A DNA stretch of 64,000 nt from Gorsachius magnificus (lineage: Eukaryota; Chordata; Aves; Pelecaniformes; Ardeidae). Where the stretch lies: NCBI GenBank assembly GCA_034008185.1, contig CM067091.1, positions 6,179,799 through 6,243,798 on the forward strand. The letters are read 5' to 3'. Within the stretch, counting starts at the first letter, position 1. Every line of letters begins with the position of its first letter. The position numbers were made by a program, and so were the translations under genes. Shown one piece after another: positions 37,330-47,800 of the stretch. The notes beneath the pieces are model-generated. The model worked only from the letters and a program-made list of their open reading frames with translations, made no database searches and was not told where the DNA came from.

Positions 37330-37378
37330 GGGGTCCCGCTGGGATGGCACCAGCGGTTCTGCTGCAAAGAGGGGAAAA
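37330..37378. repeat. 49-bp dispersed repeat, copy 2
   Basis: Identical to 36577-36625 in the same orientation about 750 bases away; the similarity ends abruptly on the left and within a base or two on the right. Confidence 0.9.
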
Positions 37379-38135
37379 AGGTGTTGGTGTGGTGGTTTTT
37401 CAAAAGAAGTGAGAAAATGTCATCCTTTAGGGAACTGAAACAGCTCAGCAAAATCAATCCTTACAAAAGGGGTGACGGGGAGATTCTGTCCGAGGAAGGA
37501 TTTTTCCTGCTGCTTTCTGGTTCTCTTTGAGGCAGCTGAAATATTTTGTTCTAATGGAAGAAATCCTCCAAGTAAAGGCACCGTTTCTGGTCCTAAAGCC
37601 AGGCTGGGAGGAGCTGAGCCTTTGGGAGGGGAAAAATAAAAGAAAAAAACACCTTTTTTTTTTTGCTGCGGTTTCACCCCAGTGTATCTGGTAGAATCGG
37701 CACCCACATCTTGTTGGGGTCACCGCTCTGCGTTCCCACCCCATCTCACTTTTCCCAGCAATATCAAATTCCTGGGATGAGAGCAAGTCCAGCCGGGTCC
37801 CGGGGCACCCAGGGAGCAGTGATGCTACCCCAGCCCTGCAAATCCAGCCTAGGCTCCCGCTTAAACCCCAGCACCCTGGTGATGCATTGGCAACTGCAAA
37901 CCCACGGGGGACGGTGACCTCTCTGCAGTGCCCAGCGCGCGTGGGAGCCTTGCAATAGTTCCCTCGGCGCCGTGGGGCTGCGCAGCGGCTGGGTGAGGTT
38001 TTTGGCTTGGACGGGGCTCCCAGCAGCAGGCTGGAGCCGGGTGCGTCGCTCACCTGCGAGGTGCGTGCATGTGGGGTCGTTTGGCTGGGGGCATGAGCTC
38101 AGGTCACCTCCTCCAGTGTTTATAAAAAGAAAACA

Positions 38136-38189
38136 AATATATATGTACATATATTTTTGTTTATAAATAAAATATATATACACACACAG
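38136..38189. repeat. AT/CA-rich low-complexity tract
   Basis: Alternating TATATA blocks around GTACAT, ending in CACACACA. A simple repeat with no other signal. Confidence 0.85.
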
Positions 38190-39155
38190 CAATACAGCTG
38201 TGCTTTTGGGGTGGCTGGCAGCACCCCAAGCTCCAGCCCAACATCCCCACTGCAGCAAGGTTTTTTTCCCCAGGAGAAGTTTGCAGCCCGGGGCTGGTGA
38301 CATTGCCTACCCTGCAGCAAGGAAAGGGAAAAAAAAAAATAAAATCTCTTTTTGCATTACTTTCTGTTGTTTCTGCCCTGCTGTGTTTGCAAGGAGAGGT
38401 GGAGTGACCCGCTCAGGGTGGGATGGCTGCTCTGTGCCCCTCGCCCCCCAGTCTTTGCCCCTCTCCTCTGGCCAGGCCCTGTTTAATTCCCTCCCTGCAG
38501 GCACGCGTGGGTGCTAGAGCCTCATGTTAAAGCAGAGAAAAAAGGGTGCTTGTAGACCCCAAGGGCTGCCTCGGGGGAGGCAGGCTCCTGAAAGTGTTAT
38601 TTTTAATCCCCTTTTTTTCCTCCCTACGGTCTTGCAAAGCTTGGCCTGAGCAGCAAGTCCTGGTCTGGGCTCCAAGTTTTCCTCCCCAGTCGCCCCAGAT
38701 TCATTTTCAATCCAGAAAGGATTTACCCAGCGCTTCCCATGCTTCTCTGCAGGGACGGCTGCCAGCAGCGAGGACGCCCAGGACCAGTCCCTTGCTTTAT
38801 TTTTCCCCCCATTTTTCTGCTACAGCATCAAACAACTTGGGGCCGAGCCGATCCTTTAACTCCTCGCCTGGGTCGTCGTATCAGTTTAACCCCCTTCCTT
38901 TTTTCCGGCGGTCACAATTACAAACCGATAAATTCCTCACTCTGCGTTTAACCGAGGCCTGCAATTTGTATGCATATATATAATTTATCGGCCGCTTTCA
39001 TTGCCTGTCTTGTGGGGCAGAAGGCACGTTAATGACCTCCCTACCTGCAGCTGATAGTTATGATCCCAATGAATGCAATTTTTTTTGTGCTACACTTCCC
39101 CTCAATTTAAAAACAGGAATGTGCTAGCGGTTAAAATGCAGCAATGCAAAATGAA

Positions 39156-39193
<38 letters not shown>
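39156..39193. repeat. (AAT)n microsatellite
   Basis: Twelve to thirteen uninterrupted AAT units. Confidence 0.95.
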
Positions 39194-39194
<1 letters not shown>

Positions 39195-40749
39195 CGTGGC
39201 CTGTGCTGAACGAGTGCTTTAAGGCTGATGGAGTCCAAAGTGCTTTGCAGAAGGGGCATTACCAGGGCTGAGCCGCTGTGCCGAGGGGATGGGGAGGCTG
39301 CAGCGGCATCGTGCCATGCCCAGGGTTGGCTCTGGCCGAGCCTAGCGCCCGGGTGAGCTGCAGGAGGGATTTGTGCAGCCGGGGATGTCCTCATCCTGGA
39401 CATCGGACGGGACAGGGCTCAGCCCACGCAGGGGCTCATGTTGGGCTGGAGGTGGGGGGGAATATCCCTGCCCTGAGCGTTGGCAGCTCATTGCCCTACG
39501 GCTGCGAGCAGGCACCTGGACCCGCTGCGGGGATAAATTCAGGCTGGAAACAAAGCGGCTCCGGCTCTTTGGGGGTGAGGTGGATGTGGAGGTTCAGCTC
39601 AAGCAGCAGTGGGTGCAGGTCTCTGCTCCGGCTTCACCCAGTGCCTGCGGCCGCATGGCAGAGCCTCTGCGTGGTCACCCCGGACTGCGATGGGGTTGAG
39701 CCCTGCAGCCCCAGTGCTCCCAGTCCCTTTCCAGCGGTGGAACCCCAGAGCCACCCAGGGACCCCGGTGTTTTGCAGCGTAGTGGGTGGGAGGGAAGGGA
39801 CCGGCCCCTGCTCGCTGCCTTAGCTCATGGGAACAGAATGTATCCTGCCCATGGAGCCCAAAATATACGCTGGCACCCTCTGCGCCCGGCGCCAGCCCTG
39901 CTTCCGCGCGTAACCCACACCGTGCCCAGCCCCGCTGGGGCTGCCAGCCTGCGGCCGTGCCACCAGGTCGCTGCTGTGGGACACACATGGCGTTGCAATT
40001 TCAGGCCGCCAAGCACTGCTTTCGCAGCCGTGTTTTACCCAGAAATGCGGCTTTGTGCCCTGCCAGCAGCCAGCCTGTGCATGAGGGGAGCACCTTTGGG
40101 TCCCTGGAGTGCCAGGAGCCGTCCCGCTGCTCACCGGGAGCCAAAGTCCCTCCACAAACCCCAAAAAATCAGCTCGACCCTTGCAAGGAGAGAGGGAAAG
40201 CTTCACGGGGTGGGGGCGGATTAGCACCCAGTCCTCCGCTCCTTGGCCGCAGGTAAAAAGCTGTTTGCTTTGGATGGAAGAGCAGCGATGTGGCTGTCGC
40301 CGGGAAGCCGTCTCCCTGTCCTCGCTGGGGACAAACTGGGTTTATCGCGGGGGCGCTACGGGCTCTGGGCACCATGGGCCCAACTGGAGCAGTTTAGTCC
40401 TTGAAAAGCAGCCTCGGCGCGGTGGGCTGGGACCGGCGGCAGCCCTAACCCACGCGGTGTCCCCGAGCTGCTGTCACCCCTTCGCCCCGGGTTCTGGGGT
40501 GCCATCCCGCACCCCCAGCTCCCCGCCAGCCCGGGGGGCGAAGCTCCCCGATGGGTGCCAAGGGGTCCCCATGCATCCCGGTGCAATCCGGGGGGTGCGG
40601 CTGGGCTCGGAGGCACCGCTGCTCCTTGGCCCGGCACCGCATCTGCAGCCCGAAGCGCCCCCACCCCCGCCCGGGGGGGCCCCTCCGTGCGGGGGGGGCC
40701 GGGGGGCGCCCGGCCCCGGGCCCCCCCCCCGCGGCCCCGGCGACGGCTG

Positions 40750-41147
40750 CAATCCAGCTCCATTGCGAACCTGCCCCGTTGCAAACCTGCAATCCACTTG
40801 CGCACATAACCCACTGCCCCACTGCAAGCCAGCCCCATTGCAAACGAGCCCCGTTGCAAACCTGCACTGCAGCCCCATTGCAAACCTGCACTGCTACAAA
40901 CCTGCCCTGCAGCTCTGCTGCAATCCAGCCCCATTGCAAACCAGCCCCATTGCAAACCTGCCCTGCATTCCCATTGCAAACCTTCCCCACAGTAAAGCAC
41001 CGCATTGCAGATCTTCCCCCCCGCATCCCTGCTGCAAACCCGCCCTGCATCCCTGCTGCAAACCTTCCTCGCAGCCCCACTGCTGGCCCCACTGTCGGCC
41101 CCACTGTCAACCTGCCCTGTGTCCTTGCTGCCAGCTCCACTGCAACC
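40750..41147. repeat. Diverged minisatellite with CATTGCAAACC core
   Basis: Roughly 400 bases built from variable copies of CCCCATTGCAAACCTGC and shorter derivatives such as CTGCTGCAAACC. Copies differ in length and order, so this is an old array. It produces spurious repeat peptides on both strands. Confidence 0.9.
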
Positions 41148-43745
41148 ATGTGATGGGCCAGTTTGGCATCGTTGCCAATGTGTGCATGGGATGCTGCTCG
41201 TGCTGGTGATGGGAAGGGTGCATCATCTGGCGGTGGCTTCTCTGGCTGATAAAAATCACTGTTCCAGGCCGAGACGCTGGAGGAAGCGTCTTGTAAGCGC
41301 TGCTGCCTCTCCAAGGTGGTTTCTCCAGTGTTTAGAGGCCCTGGAGCAGGAGCTGTTGGAGGAGGAGGGACAGGCATGGGGGAGCTGATGGATCTCCCTG
41401 GCTGTTCCTGCTGGGATGGAGGGCAAGCTGGCGAGCATCTCACCTCAGACCTGGCTGAAATCAGCAGGACTGCACCATGAGCTGCTTTATCATCCCACAT
41501 GTTTAACAAGAGTGGTTTACAGCTTGACCCTCACTCCAGGATCCACCCCAGGCAAGGTTGCCCTGGGGTTTTGCTCCCCTGGGGTGAGCGGGGGCGGTCA
41601 TGAGCATCCTCCCCCTGTGCCATGACGCTGGGCCGGTACCCACCCACCACAGCCACTTCCAGCCACCCTGGTGGTTTCTCGCTCTGTGGCCGAAATGGGA
41701 ACCCCAACCGCGACTGAAGGATGAGTCATGTTTCCCAGAGCCAGCTACGGAGGAAGGGAATTAAATGCCCATATTCATACTGAAAAAGGGAAGAGCGAAC
41801 TCTGGGTGTGTTTCCAGGGGGGCTTAGCTGAAGTCGTGACCCCCGAAAGCCCGGGGGTTGTCATGGAGGAAGGAGATCTGCGTATCATGAGGGGATGGTG
41901 GGAGCTGGGGCAGGGCGCTGGCCCCTGCCCGGAGGATGCAGCCTGATGGGGAGAATCCGAGAGCATCAGCAATGCACCCGCACGCACCGTGGGAAACCGG
42001 AGCTGTACTGGGAGCTGTGGGAGAGCGGCTGGGAGCGATTTCAGTTGTGGCTCCCAACATCACTTGCTTCATCCTGGCATTGCTCCTTGGCTCGCTCCGG
42101 AGGGAGAGCTCACCCAGATCAGGGGGGCAGGAGGATGCAGCCCTGGGGTCTCCTCGCCAGCATCCCGCAGCTGCTGGGAAACACTGGTAAGACTTGAAAA
42201 TAGCATCAGCATCATCGGGAGAGCAAAGGCTGAGGTTTCCCGGCTCGGGAGACAGCCCCAGCACAGCTTTCCCTGCAGAAATCCCTCGCAGAGCCTTGAA
42301 CATCCCAGGATTTATTTGCTGGAGAGCTGGAGGCCACCAACTAATGAGGCTGCGATGGAAATGTGGCACAGAGGAGCCTGAAGCTGGGGGAGAGGGTGCC
42401 TGGGGAAGGGGGGGAAATGAGGAATTGTGGGATTCTCGTAGGAGATCAGGAATCCCTCGAAGAAACCTGTCCTGGCCAGGTAAGCGACCGCCACTCCTGC
42501 CCCGGCTGAGCTCCGCAGCGTGACCAGCGGGGCCGGCAGCAGCCCCCTGCCCGCAGCCCCGCAAGCATCACCGTGCCTGTGGTCGTGCCAGCAGCCCCCC
42601 AGGGGTGCCAGGGTTTCAGGGGGGAGCTTTCCCTTGCTGGGGTGCTAAGGGCTAAATCCGCCTCCCGGGTGACCCAGGGAACATCATCTCAGGGTTCTGT
42701 GGGCAAACCCCATCCCCGCCAGCGCAGAGGAAGGCAAATTCGGTACTGGGGGAGGGGGGGAAAGGAGATTTCAGGTGGTTTTGCAATCATTTGGGGTTTC
42801 CAGCGTGGTGCTGGGAGGTGCTCTCTGGCTGGGGACCACGGCCGGGTGCTGCCGCAGACCCACAGGGCAAGGGGTGCCCACCCCGGGGGGGTGTGTTAAT
42901 ACCAGCGGGAATGAGTGGGCTTTGACATGTGCCTCCCCCCCCTTCCTTCAAGCTCAGGAAACATGGCAGTGAATAAAACCAACCTGTGTTTTATTAATTG
43001 CCTTAAGGGGATGTGACATGTAAGCCTGGCCTCTGGGTGGACGTCGGGACCCGGTACTGGGGGGAAGCCAAGCGAGACCAGCCCCACCGGGCTCCCTGGA
43101 GAGGATTCAGGGCTGGGCTTTGGCGTGGGAGCACTCAGGGATGCGGGGTGGATGCTGGTGTGGGGAGATGCTGTGCTGGGAGGGAGCGGCGCGGCCAGAC
43201 AAACAGCACGGCCAAACAACCGCCTGATGGGAACTGGATGGCAGCAAATGAGCACCGATAAAAAAAAAAATATCCTCTTGCTTTGCTCAAGGACGTTAAA
43301 TAGTCCCTCCCGCCCGCAGGTCAGATCTGAAGCCCCGTGTGTGCCCCAGGAGCATTTTAATCCTGATTTTCTGTCCCCGGGCTCGCCCGTGGCCCCATCA
43401 AACCCCTCGCCCTGTGATTTAGGACAATCGCCCAGCGGGACAGGGCAATGGGTTTGATGCCCTGGGGATGTAGTGGTGGCTCTGCCCCCTCCTCCCCGCG
43501 CCCCGCTGCCCGAGAGCCCCCCTGGGGGATGGGGCTGTGCCACCCTGTTTCCCCAGGGGCTCCCACACAAGCTAACTTGAACAATTAGGGAGTAAAATCC
43601 TCACCCCAGGAATTAGGCAGGCTCAGGCGGAGGTTGGTGACCGTCCCCTTGGAGCCGTGCTGCAGCCCCACTGGGGTCAGGGTGTGGGAAGGGGGCCCAG
43701 CCCAGCTGGGAGATGCCTTTTGTAGGGTTTCCTCTCGCCCGTCAT

Positions 43746-44364
43746 CCCCGGCACACCCCACACTTCACCCCCTCTCCTCCCCACTGCCCCCCCAATACCC
43801 CACCCTGCTGACACACTGGCCCCAGCTTCCCCCAGTCCTGAATCGCTCTGTGCAATGCCCTAATTGATGCCAAGCCCCCACCCAGCAGTATCCTGTATCC
43901 CCTCTGGCCCCCAATCCCCCCCAGCACCCTGCTGATTGACCCCAAAATCCTGTGTCACCCCAAATCCCTCCATCTGCAGTGCTGCAGTAACTGGCCTGAG
44001 ACCCCCACCCCGCACCCCCCCCCAACCCCAATCCCACATACCTGGTTACCCCAAGCCCTCCCCGGCCCCTCCGACCCCAACCCACTCCCCCAGCACCCCT
44101 CACCCCAAACCCCCCACAACCCCCTCACCCCTTGACCCCAAAGCCTCACCCCAGCCCAGTACCCGCACCCCAGCACACCTCACCCCTTGACCCCAAAGCC
44201 TCACCCCACCCCACACCCCCAGCACCCCTCACCCCAAACCCCCACAACCCCCTCACCCCTAACCCCAACGCTTCACTCCCCCAGCACCCCCCACCCCAGC
44301 CCCCCATGACCCCGGTCACCCTGTGACCCCAAAGCCTCACCCCAACCCCCTCCCCCCGCCCCTC
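43746..44364. repeat. C-rich degenerate tandem repeat block
   Basis: About 620 bases of strongly C-rich sequence. Later units repeat every 60-70 bases with the pieces TTGACCCCAAAGCCTCACCC and CCAGCACCCCTCACCCC. The plus strand carries almost no G. It lies directly before the third CpG-island promoter. Confidence 0.85.
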
Positions 44365-44380
44365 TTTCATGTCCCTCCCA

Positions 44381-44511
44381 CTGCCCCGTTCGGGGCCAGG
44401 GGGCGTGTCCTTCCGCCGGGGGCGTGTCCTTCCGCCGGGGGCGTGGCGTGCCACGATGGGGCGTGGTCTCCCGGCGGGCGGACTACCACTCCCGGCAGGC
44501 TTCGCGCGTCG

Positions 44512-44548
<37 letters not shown>

Positions 44549-44607
44549 AGGCTTCCGGCGGGGCCGGCCCGGGAGCGGCGGAGGGAGCCGGCGGCCGCGG
44601 GCAGCAG
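44381..44607 (+). promoter_or_regulatory. CpG-island promoter and candidate untranslated first exon
   Basis: CpG-dense DNA with a 19-bp unit (GGGCGTGTCCTTCCGCCGG) repeated twice at 44401-44438 and partly a third time; these are GC/CACCC-type boxes. ACTACCACTCCC at 44482-44493 resembles the ZNF143/THAP11 core. A good donor, AGCAG|GTGAGG, lies at 44607/44608, so a plus-strand first exon probably ends there. No conserved coding start is seen in it. In human the genes after SESN2 are MED18 and PHACTR4, so this could be PHACTR4, on position alone. Confidence 0.6.
44512..44546. repeat. 35-base poly(C) run
   Basis: An uninterrupted run of 35 cytosines inside the CpG island and within the candidate first exon. 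Its length is likely to be unreliable in any assembly. Confidence 0.95.
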
Positions 44608-44662
44608 GTGAGGGCGGGCGGCCCGGGGGAGCCCCGCCGGGGGGTGGCCGGTTCCGGCCCGG

Positions 44663-44857
44663 CCCCCCTCCCCTCCCCCCCCCCCTCCCCTCCCCCCCCC
44701 CCCCCCTCCCCTCCCCCCCCCCCCCTCCCCTTCCCCCCCCCCCCCCTCCCCTCCCCCCCCCCCCCCCCCCCCCCCCCCCTCCCCCCCCCCCCCCCCCTCC
44801 CCCCCTCCCCCCCCCCCCCCTCCCCCCCCCCCCCCCCCCCTCCCCTCCTCCCTCCCC
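44663..44857. repeat. 195-bp pure C/T tract
   Basis: Only C and T occur for 195 bases, mostly long C-runs broken by single T residues. It begins 55 bases after the candidate donor. The minus strand can form many G-quadruplexes, the plus strand i-motifs, and the duplex triplex DNA. Confidence 0.95.
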
Positions 44858-47800
44858 GTCGGCCGCGCTCCGGGCGCGGGGCGGCTGTGAGGGGTGGTGG
44901 GGGGCGAGAGGGGCCTGCGCGGGGGGGCTGGTGTGGGGGGAGCGCCGGGGGTCGCTGAGGGGAAGCGGCACGGGGCGCCGGGGGCGGAGGGGCCTTTCGG
45001 GCCGTGCTCTGCCCCCCCGGCCCGGCGGGCACCCCCGGAGCTCCCCGGAGGCTCTGCCCGCTGGGCTGGCTCTGCAGGCGGGCCGGGCCGGGCCTCCCGC
45101 GGCCTGGGGGGGGGCTTCCTCGGCGGGGGAGCGGCTCCCGGTGCCGCCTCACGCTGTAAAGCTGCTGTAACCCAAAGGCAGCGGCGGCCGGAGCGTCAGT
45201 CTGTGTGCGCTGCTGTCCTCCGGGGGCTCTGACTCAAAGTAAAACCGGGTTTTGCATCAGCGCTGCCGTCCTGCTGCTTTCGGTGGGAGCCCTTTCGCCT
45301 TCCCGCAAGTTCTTCCGAGGCTGCCCCTTCGGTGTTTCTTTGTGTGATCTCTCTTAATGTTGGCTGAAATTTGAACCGTCCCTGCTGTGCTTTCTCCTTT
45401 AATTGCCTTTTCCTTCTGTTTGTGTGCAGATGAATTATTTACCTCCCTGCCTTGCGTTGGGTTGTGTTTGTCCAGGTGAAGGTAGGTGAGGGCTTGGTGC
45501 CTCCCTCTGGGGCTGAAGGTACCGGGAAAAAAGTGAGTGATGTGCGAAGGTGCTTAACCGAGGCTGAAATGAAGCAAAAACCTCCTCTTCTCAAACTTTA
45601 GGATGTTTAAATGTTGCTTCCACAAGCCCAGACAGGGGAGGGGGAATGCTCATGATTGCTCCTCTAACACATAAAGAAACCTTGAATTCTCCAGGGGTGA
45701 GTTTTAAACTTGAAGGTTTGCCTTTGAAAAATGAGAGCAACGGCAAGTCCTGGGCAGAATCAGGTTTGCTCGCAAAGAAAGGGGGATGATGAAGTTTTCT
45801 GTGCTCTGTTCTTGGCGGGTAGAGGATGGGTTCAGCTGACTTTGCTTGATGTGCCGGTGTTGTGGAAGTTGCACGGGAGTGTCATTAAATTCCTCTGCCT
45901 GCTGTGATTTCAGTATAAATGCCTGTTGCTCTTCAAACATACCACTTAAATGAATCCCAGTTACTATTAAGAGCGGGCAAGACCTAAAGTTGTAACTTCA
46001 CATTGTTTAAATTCCTTCTCAAACAAGAGTGCCAAAAAGGGGGAAATAAAGCCAAAATGAGGCCACTTAACAAGGGAACCTGGCTGGCACGCGGTTATGC
46101 CAACTGACCACCTGGGAGGGTGATGGTAACAAACCCCTTTTCCCATCCAGAGTAGGTTTAAACTTGTTCTTCCCAACAGTGCTGGAAATGACCGCGCTGG
46201 TCTGCCCTAAATTAGCGTGGTTTCAAGTGTGTCAGCTTGTACTTTCCCAGGGCTGGCTTTGTTCTTGGATAATATCTCAGAGAGTGTTTTTGTAAGGAAC
46301 GTTTCCTTTCTGGACTACCAAGAAGTGGCTGGATGAGCTGAATCTGAGGCCCAGAGCATCCTCAAGTCCTGGAAGATGGGGAGGGGGAGTCCTGCTGGGA
46401 GTACGGGGCAGCGCAGAGATGCTGCCGCAAACAAGGGGAATGTGATTGCATCCTTGTTTTCATGCCGCTGGATCGGTAATCTGTGATTATACAGCCTTCT
46501 ACTTCATTCAATCACTGGTTAATTTGATTTCCAGTTTAATTTGATGACAGTTTTGAGAGCCAAATCGCTTGTATTTAAACAAATGGCTTCTATTTTGATC
46601 AGATTTCATTGTGTTTGGCATGTGTTGGGGCATTATATGTATTAAAAATCACTGACACTGCAGTTCCTGCAGGTCTATTAGTTGGTGATGAATATTCAGT
46701 TACGAGCTATACAAAACCCATGTCTGGCAGGGACTGGAAGAGGGGGGGCTTAAAGCAAAACCCACGCAATGGTGGAAGTTTGCACTGATACTGTTTTTTT
46801 GTCGCTGGTCGAAGTGATGCCATGCACGAAGCAAGTTGCAGATATCCTTGGGGTCATCTGGGTCACCTCAAAACATGTTCATTTTTCAGGCAAAACCAGA
46901 ACTTTGGGCTGCAGGGAGTGTAAGGAAGCTGGTTCGGCTGATGCGGGCAAAGATGTCACCTTGTTCCTGCTTCCATTAAAGGTGGGAGTGGAGTGTGTGT
47001 AGTGAGGAGATGCTCCATGGCATTCAGAACTGGTTCCCTAATTCTATTTAGTTGGGGTTTTCTGCATCCGTGTGGGGTTTTTGTGAGTGTAAGAATGCTG
47101 CTTTTTTTTTTTTTGGCTGGCGGGTTTGGAGCCTGTGGAAAACTAATGGATGTGCGACTGCGGCAGCGTTAGGCCTTGGCTTTGTGTTGAGGGGAAAAAA
47201 AAGCCCTTTCAGAGATCTATTTTTATCATTTAATTAGTAGCTCTTGCTGACTTGTCAATGCTATGGCCATAACTATTTCCAGTTCTTTTCTGCGCAGTGG
47301 GGTCACGCATTAGTCAGGCAGTGAATGCACCAGCAGTCGTACCCTTGGCTGGCTCTGGCTCAGGGGGTTTTAACTCCTTCTGAACTGTGTCCCCAAATTC
47401 AAGGGCAGATCCCAGGTGAGGAGTCAGCGTGTGGATATACAGAATTTTGTCAGTCTTCACCTGAGGGTTGCAAAGTGCTTTCCAAATGGTGACTGTCCTT
47501 AGTTTTTCACTGCCCTGGAGGACTTTTTGTAGCTCATGAGGGACCAAGGTGTGGAGGTTGGTGTGATTTGCTGATGGCTGGGTGACAGGCTTGGGATCGT
47601 AGGTAAAAGACTGCAGATTTCCTCATTCTGGTTCTTATCTGCTGGTTTTGAATGACTCAGGTCAATCTCTCAGGATTGGAAGGTGATGGTGCAAAACCTC
47701 TAGCGATGGCTAATTATGCGTTGGTATTTATGCTCCTTGCGAATGAGGGATTGCCGTTGTCCTGATTTCTAAATGACGAAGCAGTTAAGCTATAGATACT

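Larger units (their letters stand above)
35931..44380. other. Intergenic, repeat-rich, no gene recognised
   Basis: About 8.4 kb between SESN2 and the third CpG island. It holds two identical 49-bp copies, an AT/CA tract, an AAT microsatellite, a minisatellite and a C-rich repeat block, each listed separately. The long frames at 40.1-41.5 and 41.8-42.6 kb do not look like proteins. I found no MED18-like sequence, the gene that follows SESN2 in human. Confidence 0.6.

Noticed and set aside
40109..41509. Plus-strand 366-codon and minus-strand 354-codon frames
   Set aside because: Both translate the CATTGCAAACC minisatellite and flanking GC-rich DNA; the repeat peptides match no family.
41824..42564. 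A 246-codon minus-strand frame
   Set aside because: No recognisable motif, GC-rich context, and competing plus-strand frames over the same bases.
35931..44380. Possible MED18 gene, expected after SESN2 by human synteny
   Set aside because: No frame in this interval resembles MED18, whose coding exons should be long enough to see.
44367..45152. Long frames on both strands (248-261 codons) across the C-rich tracts
   Set aside because: They are proline- or glycine-only translations of poly(C) and C/T runs.
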